Positions 9,169 through 18,024 of a stretch of 64,000 nucleotides of DNA are shown here, in pieces. The notes beneath the pieces are model-generated. The model saw only the letters and a list, made by a program, of their open reading frames with translations. It ran no database searches and was not told the origin of the DNA. A program made the translations under genes and the position numbers. Position 1 is the first letter of the stretch; each line of letters opens with the position of its first letter. The stretch is taken from assembly GCF_000691505.1 (NCBI RefSeq), contig NZ_JMIP02000014.1:175943-239942 (forward strand), in the 5' to 3' direction. The stretch is from Halostagnicola sp. A56 (lineage in GTDB: Archaea > Halobacteriota > Halobacteria > Halobacteriales > Natrialbaceae).

Positions 9169-9762
9169 TCACTCGGTCTCGTCGGCCGCTCGAGGCGAAC
9201 TCACGGCCGGTTCGATGAAGGCGTAGTCAGTGAGCATCCGGCCGAGTTTCTCGACTCGATCCCGTAGGCTATCGTCGATGAAGGCCCGTCCGTCGATGGC
9301 GTCGGGATCGGCCTCGAACTTCCCGGATGCGCTGCGGATGCCGACCTGGTGGGGTAACACCCAGCCGTGGACGCCTCGAACGGTAATCCGGAGGTGATCG
9401 AGCGTCGAGCCGTAACTCCCGCCGCCGGCGGTCGCGAGCAGTCCGACGGTGGTATCCTCGTACTCGTCGAACCCGCAGTAGTCGTGGAAGTTCTTCAGCG
9501 CGCCGGAGTACGACCCGTGATAGACCGGCGTTCCGAGGGCGACTGCGTCCGCCTCGCGCACGAGTCGTTTCACCTCGTCGCCGTCGCCTTGTCCGTCGAT
9601 ATCCGGATCGTAGAGCGGCAAGTCGTACTCCTGAAGATCGAGCAAGCGCGTTCGTGCACCCGCCTCCTCGGCAGCCCGGAGGGCGTACTTGAGCCCCGTT
9701 CTGGTATAGCTCTCCGATCTGAGGCTTCCGGAGACAGCGAGGATCGTGGGACCAGTCGTCAT
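9169..9762 (-). CDS. NADPH-dependent FMN reductase family oxidoreductase
   Basis: The 197-residue flavodoxin-like protein begins TILAVSGSLRSESYTR, the FMN-phosphate-binding GSLR loop of the SsuE/ArsH/azoreductase group. It continues with TPVYHGSYSGALKNFHDYC and LLATAGGGSYGSTLDHLR, which bind the isoalloxazine ring. It probably reduces FMN or quinones with NAD(P)H in the cytoplasm. The start at 9762 places the first beta strand immediately after MTTGP. It is divergent from the phosphohexomutase gene. Confidence 0.85.
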   Translation of the reverse strand: MTTGPTILAVSGSLRSESYTRTGLKYALRAAEEAGARTRLLDLQEYDLPLYDPDIDGQGDGDEVKRLVREADAVALGTPVYHGSYSGALKNFHDYCGFDEYEDTTVGLLATAGGGSYGSTLDHLRITVRGVHGWVLPHQVGIRSASGKFEADPDAIDGRAFIDDSLRDRVEKLGRMLTDYAFIEPAVSSPRAADETE

Positions 9763-9907
9763 AGCTCGAGGTACTAACCCGGGTGTGAAAACGCCATCGA
9801 CGACCGGGTCGACGATCCCCCGTTCGATCCGAACCACCGCGGGCCGAATCGAGGCGATTCGAACGAACGCCGTCGCTTTTTTCGCACCGGCCGGTGAAAC
9901 TCGCGCC

Positions 9908-11341
9908 ATGGAGACGATTTCGTTCGGCACAGACGGCTGGCGGGCGACGCTCGAGGAGTTCACGACGCCTCGCGTGCGGATGGTCGGACAGGCGGTCGCG
10001 ACGTATCTCAGAGACGAGGGACTCGAGGCACCCGTCGCCGTCGGCTACGACGCTCGGGAAACCTCGCGGGGGTTCGCCGAGGAACTCACGCGCGTGCTCT
10101 GTGCGAACGGGTTCGACGTGCTGCTCAGCGAGCGCGACCGACCCACGCCGCTCGTCGCACACGCCATCGTCGATCGGGACCTCGCCGGCGCGCTGGTCGT
10201 CACCGCCTCGCACAACCCGCCGGAGTACAACGGCGTCAAGTTCATCCCCGAGGACGGAGCCCCCGCGCTTCCGGACGTGATGGACGCCGTCGCCGACCGA
10301 CTCGCCGAACCGGACCCGCTGCCGACTTCCGAGCACGGCAGCGCCCGCGAGGTCGATTTCACCGAATCCCACGCAGAGGCCGCGATGGACGTCGTCGAGC
10401 GGACGACCGGCACGCCGATCGATGTCTCAGGGATCACCGTCGCCTACGACGCAATGCACGGAAGCGGCCGGGACACGACCGACGCCCTCCTCGAGCGCGC
10501 CGGAGCGTCCGTCGAGCGACTGCGCTGTGAGCGCGACCCCGACTTCGGCGGAACCGGTCCCGAACCCGCACCCGAGAACCTCGAAGAACTGATCGAACTG
10601 GTGACGGCTGACGGAGAGAGCGACGAGGCTGACGGTGACGGCGCCGACGCTGCAGGCGTCGACCTCGGGATCGCGAACGACGGCGACGCCGACCGGCTCG
10701 CGGTCGTCACGCCCGAGCGGGGCTACCTCGACGAGAACCTGTTTTTCGCCGCGCTCTATGACTTCCTGCTCGAGTCGGCCGATGGAGCCGCAGTCAGAAC
10801 CGTGTCGACGACGTACCTCGTCGACCGCATCGCCGACACTCACGACGCGTCCGTCCACGAGGTGCCCGTCGGCTTCAAGTGGGTCGCGCAGGCGATGGCC
10901 GACCACGATGCCCTCGTCGGCGGTGAGGAGTCGGGCGGGTTCACGATTCGTGGCCACGTCCGCGAGAAAGACGGCGTCTTGCTGGCGCTGCTGGCGGCTG
11001 CGATGCACGACGAAGAACCGATCGACGAGCGCGTCGACCGGTTGCTCGAGACCCACGGGACCGTCGTTCAGGACAAGACCAGCGTCGCGTGCCCCGACGA
11101 ACGGAAAGCACAGGTGCTGGCGGATCTCGAGGCTGAGATTCCCGACGCCGTCGCCGACACGGCTGTTGAGGACGTTAACACCGCCGACGGGTTCAAACTC
11201 CTGCTCGCGGACGGCTCGTGGCTGCTTGTCCGCCCGAGCGGGACCGAGCCGGTGTTGCGAGTCTACGCCGAGGCGACCGACGAGGACCGGGTCGCGACGT
11301 TGCTCACTGCCGGGGAGGAACTGCTCGAGCCACTTGTCTAA
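9908..11341 (+). CDS. Phosphoglucomutase/phosphomannomutase family protein
   Basis: The 477-residue alpha-D-phosphohexomutase has the four expected parts: an N-terminal substrate loop (SFGTDGWRA), the phosphoserine loop TASHNPPEYNG near residue 97-107, the metal-binding NDGDADR near residues 257-263, the sugar loop GGEESGGF and the phosphate loop RPSGTEP near the C-terminus. It interconverts hexose-1- and hexose-6-phosphates for sugar nucleotide synthesis. An acidic insertion (about residues 234-250, GESDEADGDGADAA) precedes the metal loop, a common haloarchaeal adaptation. Substrate preference cannot be set by sequence. Confidence 0.92.
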   Translation: METISFGTDGWRATLEEFTTPRVRMVGQAVATYLRDEGLEAPVAVGYDARETSRGFAEELTRVLCANGFDVLLSERDRPTPLVAHAIVDRDLAGALVVTASHNPPEYNGVKFIPEDGAPALPDVMDAVADRLAEPDPLPTSEHGSAREVDFTESHAEAAMDVVERTTGTPIDVSGITVAYDAMHGSGRDTTDALLERAGASVERLRCERDPDFGGTGPEPAPENLEELIELVTADGESDEADGDGADAAGVDLGIANDGDADRLAVVTPERGYLDENLFFAALYDFLLESADGAAVRTVSTTYLVDRIADTHDASVHEVPVGFKWVAQAMADHDALVGGEESGGFTIRGHVREKDGVLLALLAAAMHDEEPIDERVDRLLETHGTVVQDKTSVACPDERKAQVLADLEAEIPDAVADTAVEDVNTADGFKLLLADGSWLLVRPSGTEPVLRVYAEATDEDRVATLLTAGEELLEPLV

Positions 11342-11342
11342 C

Positions 11343-11405
11343 GCCGGTTCGTTCCGCTGGTCTGAAGCCGGCTCGTTCCGCTGGTCTGAAGCCGGCTCGT
11401 TCCGC
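11343..11405 (+). repeat. 24-base tandem repeat, about 2.6 copies
   Basis: The unit GCCGGCTCGTTCCGCTGG plus TCTGAA occurs at 11343-11366 and 11367-11390, with one mismatch, and a third partial copy follows to about 11405. It starts right after the stop codon of the phosphohexomutase gene. The cause appears to be local slippage or duplication; no coding or CRISPR role is indicated. Confidence 0.85.
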
Positions 11406-11488
11406 TTTTGTGCACAGTCGCGATCATACCCCGCCTAGTTGCGTTTGCCGGGTTCGCATTTACCCGTCCCACCGTCCTATCAACAGCC

Positions 11489-11884
11489 ATGAGCGATCAG
11501 GAGGGCGTCGCCCGGATGGAACTCGAGCCGGACGCGTGGCACCAAAACGACGACGGAAACTACTACATCGACTGCCCGGAGTGTGGCTCGGCAGCGACGC
11601 TGACGAACGTCGTCGAGCACAACCGCTGTAACGGCTACCTCGACCAGCGAGAAGACGAGACCGAACTCGACGAGGGCGCGATGGATTGCACCGCGAAACT
11701 CACGCTGGAACTCGCCTACACCTCCGATCCGGGGCCGGAGGCAGCCGGTGACGGCACGGATTCCGACGGCAGTCGCCCCAGCGATACTGACGAAGGAGAC
11801 GCGGATCTCGAGGAAGACGACGGCGTCACGGGCGAAGGAACACCGCCGGGATCGGACGGGACAGTCGACGACGAGCAACGGTAG
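11489..11884 (+). CDS. Haloarchaeal CPEC zinc-ribbon-like hypothetical protein with acidic tail
   Basis: The 131-residue protein has an N-terminal domain (about 1-90) with DWHQND-like aromatic residues, a CPEC knuckle at residues 31-34 and further Cys in RCNGYL and MDCTAKL. The last 45 residues are almost only Asp, Glu, Gly, Ser and Thr, a disordered acidic tail. The family is haloarchaeal and uncharacterised; zinc binding is inferred from the cysteines. It converges with cysE on the opposite strand. Confidence 0.7.
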   Translation: MSDQEGVARMELEPDAWHQNDDGNYYIDCPECGSAATLTNVVEHNRCNGYLDQREDETELDEGAMDCTAKLTLELAYTSDPGPEAAGDGTDSDGSRPSDTDEGDADLEEDDGVTGEGTPPGSDGTVDDEQR

Positions 11885-11903
11885 GTGCCGTGTAAGACAG
11901 CAG

Positions 11904-12413
11904 CTACTCGACCGGTTCGGCCGGAACCCCGACGACGGTCGTTTCGCTTTCGACGTCGCCCGTGACGACCGACCCGGCTCCGACCGCCGCGTTCTCGCCG
12001 ACCGTAATGTCGCCCAGCAGCGTCGCGTTCGCACCGACCTGAACGCCGTCCTCGAGCGTCGGATGGCGTTTGACCGGTTCGTTGGTGTCACCGCCCAGCG
12101 TCACGCCGTGGTACATGTGCACGTCGTCGCCGATATCGGCCGTTTCGCCGATGACGACGCCCATTCCGTGGTCGATCGTCAAACGGCGTCCGATCGACGC
12201 GCCGGGATGAATTTCGACGCCGGTCAGGAACCGAACCAGCTGAGAGAACACTCGAGCGAGCAGTTCGAACCCCGCGTTCCAGAGCCGGTGGCTGATCCGG
12301 TGTGCCCAGACGGCGTGTAAACCCGAGTAACAGAGCGCGACCCCGAGACAGCCGGTCGCGGCGGGATCGCGCTCGCACATGGCTCGCGTGTCCTCGCGCA
12401 GTTGCCGGATCAT
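11904..12413 (-). CDS. cysE: Serine O-acetyltransferase
   Basis: The 169-residue enzyme transfers acetyl from acetyl-CoA to L-serine, giving O-acetylserine for cysteine synthesis. The N-terminal helical part (MIRQLREDTRAMCERDPAA) leads into a left-handed beta-helix of hexapeptide repeats containing VEIHPGASIG, IDHGMGVVIGETA and VHMYHGVTLGG. The DHG and GETA segments carry the catalytic His/Asp pair. Length fits the short (EpsC/NifP-like) form. The start at 12413 begins at the conserved N-terminal helix; a longer start at 12470 adds a basic segment without family character. Confidence 0.9.
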   Translation of the reverse strand: MIRQLREDTRAMCERDPAATGCLGVALCYSGLHAVWAHRISHRLWNAGFELLARVFSQLVRFLTGVEIHPGASIGRRLTIDHGMGVVIGETADIGDDVHMYHGVTLGGDTNEPVKRHPTLEDGVQVGANATLLGDITVGENAAVGAGSVVTGDVESETTVVGVPAEPVE

Positions 12414-12677
12414 CGGTTCTCGTAGTCCCCTCCGCTCGGTCGGGTGCGAGCAACGCCGGTTCCGGGCCACAGCCGTTCGGTCCGGTCACTTCGACGACAC
12501 CGCGCCACAGCAACTCGCCGTCGATTTTCGTCGATACGGCCGGTGTGGCTGGCGGGTATCATACAACCACCTGACGAACGGCCGGGTCAAAATCCCTTCG
12601 GGGTCGCGTTCCTCGAGAAATCTCGATTTCCGCGCTCGCGCACGCTATTCCGGCCCACAGTCGAACGGTCTACGAAC

Positions 12678-13385
12678 TCACTTCCCGCGAGCCAGTCGTG
12701 TTCCGATTCGGTCGGGAAGTCCGGCATCATCGACTGCCGCCTGGACGCTCTCGACGTCGTACTCGACGCGATGCGTGTCGACGGTCATGGCATCGAGGTC
12801 GACGACCGCGTAGCCCGCCCGCGGATCGCCGTCTCGAGGCTGCCCGACGCTGCCCGGGTTCACGACGATTCCCTCGGCGTAGGTCTCGACGTGCTGGACG
12901 TGAGTGTGCCCGAGCACGAGCACGTCCTCGTCCTCGAGCAACCGCGGCGAGAAGTCCTCGGGTCGAGTGTACCGGTCCGGATCGTCGGGGTGGCCGTGAA
13001 CGAGTTTCAGTCGGCCGTCGAACGCGAGGCGTTTCTCGGGCAGGGCCGCGAGCCAGTCGCGTTGGTCGTCGGTCAGCGTCGATCGCGCGTGTTCGACGCC
13101 CGCGCGGGCCATTCCGTTGAATCGGAACGTCGATCCCTCTGCGACCGCGGCGTCGTGATTTCCCAGCACCGTCGGCACGTCGCGGTCGCGGGGCGCGCCC
13201 GCCCGCGTTCCCACGGCGCTGAGTATCGCACCCGCTCGTAAGGCCTCGACACACTCGGCCGGCCACGGGTTGTAGCCGACAACGTCGCCCGCACAGACCA
13301 GTTCGTCGACCGGCGGCATGTCCTCGAGTACGGCCTTGAGGGCGATTCGATTGCCGTGGATGTCGGAAATGAGCCCGACGTTCAT
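12678..13385 (-). CDS. Metallophosphoesterase (YfcE/MJ0936-like)
   Basis: The 235-residue calcineurin-like phosphoesterase has all metal motifs: D8-x-H10 (SDIHGN), GDVVGYNPWP near residue 34, GNHDAA near 74, VHGHP near 128 and GHTHVQ near 159. The DVVGYNP variant is typical of the haloarchaeal YfcE/MJ0936 branch, which hydrolyses phosphodiesters or phosphoproteins in vitro. The ARAGAILSAVGTRAGAPRDRD segment is an insertion of low complexity before the GNHD motif. The natural substrate is unknown. Confidence 0.88.
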   Translation of the reverse strand: MNVGLISDIHGNRIALKAVLEDMPPVDELVCAGDVVGYNPWPAECVEALRAGAILSAVGTRAGAPRDRDVPTVLGNHDAAVAEGSTFRFNGMARAGVEHARSTLTDDQRDWLAALPEKRLAFDGRLKLVHGHPDDPDRYTRPEDFSPRLLEDEDVLVLGHTHVQHVETYAEGIVVNPGSVGQPRDGDPRAGYAVVDLDAMTVDTHRVEYDVESVQAAVDDAGLPDRIGTRLARGK

Positions 13386-13475
13386 GGGACGACTAACTCG
13401 CTCGAGCCGTTTGAGGCTTCCTGCGGTTCGGTGGCTCCAGCACGGTTCGGTTCGCTCCAGAAAATACGCCGCGCG

Positions 13476-14066
13476 TTACTCGCCGTTCTCGATCGCCATC
13501 TCGAAGCCGTCGTCGGTGCGGGCGACGCCGGCCGCACAGACGGCGTGTTCGAACTCGAGGTCGTAGGCCTCGCTGGCGGCTTCCTCGGCGCTCGCGGCCT
13601 CGAACGCGAACGGTTCCGGCGCGTTCGTCTCGTAGGTCGCCACGAGCGTCGGTTCCTCGACGGTCTCGACGCGAAGGGCGTCCTTCCGAACCGTCGCGAT
13701 CAGCGCCTCGCCATCGTCGCCGATCGTCGCGGCGATTCGCGGCGTATTGTAGTCGTCTTTCTCGTAATCCAGCGCGAGCAGACTCGTCGCGAGGGCGTCG
13801 CGTGCGGGATACCCACGCTCGAGTTTCTCCGCGATCGGATCGACGTGCGAGCCGTTGCCGAAGGCGGCGGTCTCCCCCGTCGGCGTCTCGACGACGCGCA
13901 GACAGTTGTAGGCGACGTACGGATTGTCGGTCTCCGGCGCGTCGTCGGTCGGGCCGACCGTCAACGCCGTTTCTCGAGCGGTGATCTTGCGGTTCGGGAA
14001 CGACCGCGAGGAGACGCGGTACGCGCCCACATCGGGGCCAACGACGACGAAGCGTCCAACGTACAT
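13476..14066 (-). CDS. purO: Archaeal IMP cyclohydrolase
   Basis: The 196-residue protein matches PurO, the archaeal enzyme that closes FAICAR to IMP in the last step of purine synthesis. Family features are the start [11 protein letters not shown], the [13 protein letters not shown] segment, [12 protein letters not shown] and [14 protein letters not shown]. The start at 14066 is the natural N-terminus; upstream in-frame codons are unrelated. It faces the homing-endonuclease-repeat relic. Confidence 0.92.
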   Translation of the reverse strand: MYVGRFVVVGPDVGAYRVSSRSFPNRKITARETALTVGPTDDAPETDNPYVAYNCLRVVETPTGETAAFGNGSHVDPIAEKLERGYPARDALATSLLALDYEKDDYNTPRIAATIGDDGEALIATVRKDALRVETVEEPTLVATYETNAPEPFAFEAASAEEAASEAYDLEFEHAVCAAGVARTDDGFEMAIENGE

Positions 14067-14179
14067 ACTCGAGGGTGCGCGCGAAAGCGGAAAAGGGGTA
14101 TCGGTTCGGACTCGCGGTTCGCACTCTTTCACGGGGACGTCCCCGAGAGCAGATTGTTTGTATACGATACCGCGGCCAG

Positions 14180-14310
14180 ATGCCCGTGACGACCGTCGAG
14201 GACTGCATCGCGGCGTTGGCGCAGGCTGCCGATCGACTCGAGGAGTCGCCGTCGAAAGCGCAGTACGAGTCGCTCGGCCTGACCCCCGCCTCGGCAACCA
14301 TCATCGGAAC
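14180..14310 (+). pseudogene. Homing-endonuclease-associated repeat (HNH_repeat-like) gene relic
   Basis: From ATG at 14180 the frame reads [20 protein letters not shown], then [19 protein letters not shown]. This matches one unit of the helical repeat found beside HNH or homing endonuclease and sigma-like DNA-binding domains in haloarchaea. After about 43 residues the match ends and the frame runs into unrelated sequence that reaches the tRNA-Gln gene. No nuclease domain is present. It is probably a truncated remnant of a mobile intron or homing protein. Confidence 0.6.
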
Positions 14311-14404
14311 GGTACCGTTTTCGAAATCCCGGTTCCGTCCCTGCATTCGCAGATGCCAAACCGAAAGCGATAAATTATGCCCACCCCAACTAATGGTCGC
14401 ACGA

Positions 14405-14477
14405 AGTCCATTAGGGTAGTGGCCAATCCTTCTGCCTTCTGGGGGCCGAGACCCTGGTTCGAATCCAGGATGGACTA
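14405..14477 (+). tRNA. tRNA-Gln (anticodon CUG)
   Basis: The 73 bases fold as a tRNA. The acceptor stem AGTCCAT/ATGGACT is fully paired (14405-14411 with 14470-14476), with discriminator A. The T arm CCTGG-TTCGAAT-CCAGG is perfect, and the D arm has GGGTAGTGGCCAATCC. The anticodon loop TTCTGGG places CTG as anticodon. The anticodon stem (CTGCC/GGCCG) shows one U-C mismatch in its second pair, which is unusual. No intron is seen. Confidence 0.88.
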
Positions 14478-14601
14478 CTTCTCCGTTTCAACTCGAGCAC
14501 CATCAGGACGCGGTATCGTGTTCTCCAGTCGAAACGAAGGGGTGCCGAGAGTAATACGATCCACCGGAACACCTATTTGAATTCGGCCTATAGTTGATTG
14601 T

Positions 14602-15333
14602 ATGAATCGACGTTCGTTTCTCGCCGTCGCCGGGAGCGGCTCGCTCGGAATCGCCGCGGGGTGTCTCGACGACATCGGAATTGATGGCACGAGCAACGAC
14701 GATGGGAGCACCGACGACGGATCGGGGTACGAAACTGAATCGTTTCAGGGAACGGATGTCCCGCTCGTCCCCGTCGACGAGGCCTACGAGTGGTACGAAA
14801 ACGAGGAGGCCCGGTTCGTCGATACGCGCGGGATGGGCCAGTACGATGCCGGCCACATTCCCGACGCGGTCTACAGCCCCGCAGTCGGCGGCGACGGGAC
14901 CGATCCCACGGACGAGTGGGCACACGACACGCGGATCGTCACGTACTGTAGCTGTCCGCACACGCTCGCCGGTCAGCGTGCCGCGGAGCTCAAATCCGAG
15001 GGGTTCGAGAACGTGTACGCGATCGACGAGGGGTACGGTGGGTGGGAAGACGCCGAGTACCCGACCGAACAAAACGATCAGAACGCGAACGTCGAAACGC
15101 ACGCGATCGAGGGTGAAGCCGATGCGTCCAACGCGGGCGAATACGTCGATATCTCCACGGTCGAGGGCAGCAACTACGAAGTCGCGACGATCCAGTCCAA
15201 CGGCACCTACGAGACCGAGATTCGGTTCCCGGACGTCACCGCCGAGACCGAACTAATCGTTGAGGCACCCGACTACACCGTCGAGGGCACGCTCGAGGAG
15301 TTCACGACCGAACCGATCACCGCCGACAGTTAA
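14602..15333 (+). CDS. Tat-exported rhodanese-domain lipoprotein
   Basis: The 243-residue protein has a twin-arginine signal (MNRRSFLAVAGSGSLG) followed by a lipobox ending in AAGC21, so it should be exported folded and lipid-anchored on the outside of the membrane. A Ser/Asp/Gly-rich linker (about 22-48) precedes a rhodanese domain with FVDTRGMGQYDAGHIPDAV and the active loop YCSCPHTLAG, with C116 as likely sulfur carrier. A C-terminal beta-rich region of about 85 residues (from NANVETHAIEG) has no recognised family. A cell-surface sulfur-transfer or detoxification role is inferred. Confidence 0.88.
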   Translation: MNRRSFLAVAGSGSLGIAAGCLDDIGIDGTSNDDGSTDDGSGYETESFQGTDVPLVPVDEAYEWYENEEARFVDTRGMGQYDAGHIPDAVYSPAVGGDGTDPTDEWAHDTRIVTYCSCPHTLAGQRAAELKSEGFENVYAIDEGYGGWEDAEYPTEQNDQNANVETHAIEGEADASNAGEYVDISTVEGSNYEVATIQSNGTYETEIRFPDVTAETELIVEAPDYTVEGTLEEFTTEPITADS

Positions 15334-15343
15334 GCGAGTGTGA

Positions 15344-16756
15344 TCAGTCCTGCTCGTATGCACCTGCCCGCTCGAGTTCCACCCGGTCTCTGAGCACGGA
15401 CGGCGTTCGGCAGATGCCGGGCGCGCCGGTCACCTGCGGCACGGTACAGTTGTTACAGCTTTCACACAGCACGCGAGCGACGGGTGAGTCGGACTCGAGC
15501 AGCCGCGCACCCAGTTTCGGTTCGGCGTAGAACGGTCGGGCCATGCCGACCATGTCGCAGGCCGGCGGCTCGGACTGGCTCGTCGCGGTTCGGTCGGTCG
15601 AGTCCCCCCGCCCGCTCGAGGTTGCTCCTCGAGTCGAACCTGTCCCTCGGGCGCTCGACCCGCCGAGCAGTCGATCCATGGTTTCACGCTCTCGAATGCC
15701 ACCTTCCGCAAGGACCGGAATCGAAACCTCGTCGCGAACCCGTCGGCAGAACGGCTCGTTCCAGGCCGATTCGAAGTCGTACTGTAGGGACTGTACCCAG
15801 TTCGCCGCCGCCACGAGACGACGACGAGCGGGGCCGCCGAACGCAGCGTCGTAGCCCGCACGCATCGCCTCGTTCTCCCACGCTCGGTCGGGGTAGGCCC
15901 CGCGGACGATGCTCATGTCCCAGACGACCGACGCGGTGACGGGGACGACGGCGTCGTAGCCGATTCGCTCGAGGCGGCGACAGATCTCGATCCCGTCCTC
16001 AAGCGAGAGTCGCCGCTCGACGATCGGCCACGGCGGCGCGGCGGTTTCGGCCGGCACTTTCGTCACCAGCGGAACGTCGCCCGCTCGCTCGCGGATTTCG
16101 TCGTGGACGAGCGCGAGGAACTCGAGGCGAGCCTCGGGACTGCCGCCGAACTCGTCCTCGCGGCGGTTGTAAAAGGGCGAGAGGAACTGCTGGATGATGC
16201 CCATGTTCGCGCCAGCGAGGTGGATGCCGTCGTAGCCCGCCTCGACACAGCGCGCAGCAGCCTGCCCGAAGTCCGCGGCCAGTTCGTACACTTCGTCGGT
16301 GCTCAGCACGTGGGGATCGAACGAGAGCAACCCCAATCGATCCAGCGCTCGCAACTGCCACGGCGGCCTCGAGACCGCGAGCTGCTCGAGATCAGGATTC
16401 TCCGTGCGGTACTCGGCGTGCCACGTTTCCATGCTCCGGAGACCGCCGTACTCGAGTTGGATGAAAATACGACTCCCGTGCTCGTGAATCCGGTCCGTGA
16501 GCCGCGACAGTCGGGAGACGAACTCGGGGTCGTGAACGCGCGTCATCCCCGGCGCGGCACACCCGCCCTCACCGCGGACGACGGTCGCGCCCTGACAGAT
16601 GAGTCCGACCCCAGACGCCGCAGCGGGCTCGAGGTCGTCGATAAGCGCGTCGACGGCGTCCGGACCGTTCCCCGCACACTCGAGCAGCGGGGCGCGGTAG
16701 AGGCGGTTGGGGACCGTCACGCCGCCGATGTCGATCGGATCCTCGAGCGTGGCCAT
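15344..16756 (-). CDS. Old-yellow-enzyme-type NADH:flavin oxidoreductase with C-terminal Fe-S cysteines
   Basis: The 470-residue protein starts as an FMN-binding TIM barrel (PIDIGGVTVPNRLYRAPLLEC, GLICQGATVV, YDGIHLAGANMGIIQQFLSPFYNRR). It ends with VLCESCNNC and a later CRTP, the 4Fe-4S ligands of the 2,4-dienoyl-CoA reductase/BaiCD-like branch. The FAD/NAD domain usual in that branch is absent. Between the last two barrel strands there is a Ser/Thr/Gly/Arg-rich insertion of about 35 residues (GGSSARGTGSTRGATSSG onward) not expected in the fold. It probably reduces enoate or enoyl substrates. It lies 73 bases downstream of the alcohol dehydrogenase on the same strand, so co-transcription is possible. 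Confidence 0.82.
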   Translation of the reverse strand: MATLEDPIDIGGVTVPNRLYRAPLLECAGNGPDAVDALIDDLEPAAASGVGLICQGATVVRGEGGCAAPGMTRVHDPEFVSRLSRLTDRIHEHGSRIFIQLEYGGLRSMETWHAEYRTENPDLEQLAVSRPPWQLRALDRLGLLSFDPHVLSTDEVYELAADFGQAAARCVEAGYDGIHLAGANMGIIQQFLSPFYNRREDEFGGSPEARLEFLALVHDEIRERAGDVPLVTKVPAETAAPPWPIVERRLSLEDGIEICRRLERIGYDAVVPVTASVVWDMSIVRGAYPDRAWENEAMRAGYDAAFGGPARRRLVAAANWVQSLQYDFESAWNEPFCRRVRDEVSIPVLAEGGIRERETMDRLLGGSSARGTGSTRGATSSGRGDSTDRTATSQSEPPACDMVGMARPFYAEPKLGARLLESDSPVARVLCESCNNCTVPQVTGAPGICRTPSVLRDRVELERAGAYEQD

Positions 16757-16829
16757 ACGTGTCTCCGAGTTCGGTCGGCGACGACAAGAACGTGGTGTCG
16801 GTTCGCCTCGAGCGAGAGGCTGGATTCGT

Positions 16830-17873
16830 TTACGGCGGCAGGATCACCGCTCGGCCCTCGATTTCGCCGTGCTCGAGCGCTTCGGCGACATCGTTGATCT
16901 CCCCGAGGTCGTAACTGCTGGTGTGGAGTTCGACGAGGTCACGGTCGACGAGCGCGACGAGTTCCTGCAGTTCGGCGTAGCGCCCGACCAGCGTTCCCTT
17001 GAGCGAGACCTCGCCGTTGACCAGCGCCTGGCACGGTTCGTGGATGTGGCCACCGTAGCCGATGACGTGCTGGTCGCCACCCTGAGAAGCGATTTCCGTC
17101 GCGTAGCTAGCCGTTTCGTCCGAGCCGACGAAATCGAGGATTTGCTGGACGCCGCCGCCGTCGGTGAGATCGTCGACGACCTGGGCGAGGTCCTCCTCGC
17201 TCGAGTTCACGGTGTGGGTCGCGCCGAGGCGTTCGGCCAGCTCGAGCGCCTCGTCTTTGATGTCGACGGCGACGACATCGGCGGCGCTCATCGCCTCGAG
17301 ACACTGCAGGCCGATGTGACCGAGGCCGCCGACGCCGACGACGACGGCGGTGTCGCCGGGGTTCAGTTCGCGGACCGCCTTTTTCGCGGCGTGGTAGGCC
17401 GTAATTCCGGCGTCGGCGTGGGGCGCGATTTCGGTCGGATCGACCCCGTCCGGCAGCGGGATGACCGCGCGTTCGTTGGTCTGGAGGTACTCGGCGAACC
17501 CGCCGTCGGTCGTGAGCCCGTTGAACGCGCTGTTCTCGCAGTACATGTCCTCGCCGAGGCGGCAGGGCCGACAGATACCGCAGGTCTGAACGGGGTGACA
17601 GATTACCGGATCGCCTTCCTCGACCAGCGTCACCTCGTCGCCGACCTCGGCGACGACGCCCGCGTTCTCGTGGCCGAGCGTCATCGGGAGTTCCTGCGGG
17701 ACGTACTCCGTCCACATCCCCTCGATGACGTGGTTGTCGGTCTGACACCAGCCCGCGCCGGCGACTTCGACGAGCACGTGGTCGGAGCGCTCGAGGTCGG
17801 GACGATCGATATCCTCGACGGTGAGGGCGTCGTTCATGTCGTCGGTGTATTCGTGGAGGCGTGCTGCTTGCAT
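16830..17873 (-). CDS. Zinc-dependent NAD(P) alcohol dehydrogenase
   Basis: The 347-residue medium-chain dehydrogenase has the catalytic zinc ligands in GWCQTDNH and GHENAG. The structural zinc lobe is CGICRPCRLGEDMYC (four Cys), and VVVGVGGLGHIGLQ is the Rossmann glycine loop. The D in AVDIKDEAL indicates NAD preference. Overall it resembles the secondary alcohol dehydrogenases of bacterial propane monooxygenase loci, including the LDFVGSDET stretch. The start at 17873 gives the normal N-terminus (MQAARLHEYT). It diverges from the amidohydrolase/DUF59 pair across 151 bases. Confidence 0.9.
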   Translation of the reverse strand: MQAARLHEYTDDMNDALTVEDIDRPDLERSDHVLVEVAGAGWCQTDNHVIEGMWTEYVPQELPMTLGHENAGVVAEVGDEVTLVEEGDPVICHPVQTCGICRPCRLGEDMYCENSAFNGLTTDGGFAEYLQTNERAVIPLPDGVDPTEIAPHADAGITAYHAAKKAVRELNPGDTAVVVGVGGLGHIGLQCLEAMSAADVVAVDIKDEALELAERLGATHTVNSSEEDLAQVVDDLTDGGGVQQILDFVGSDETASYATEIASQGGDQHVIGYGGHIHEPCQALVNGEVSLKGTLVGRYAELQELVALVDRDLVELHTSSYDLGEINDVAEALEHGEIEGRAVILPP

Positions 17874-18024
17874 GGTACTCTGTGACAGTTCACCGTACTC
17901 TGCCAAAATCCTTCGCTCGTTCGCGGTGAAACGACGTTCTACCGTCTGTGAGCGTTCACATAGCGGGATTTACTTCCAGTGCTGAAAAAGAGTGATAGAC
18001 AATGATAACAAATAACAATGCACA
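17874..18024. promoter_or_regulatory. Divergent promoter region, ADH versus amidohydrolase
   Basis: This 151-base spacer separates the ADH start (17873, minus) from the amidohydrolase start (18025, plus). Its right half is AT-rich (aatgataacaaataacaatg) with the near-repeat ataaca/ataaca at 18004-18016. Shared control of both transcripts is inferred from the arrangement; no operator could be assigned with confidence. Confidence 0.4.
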
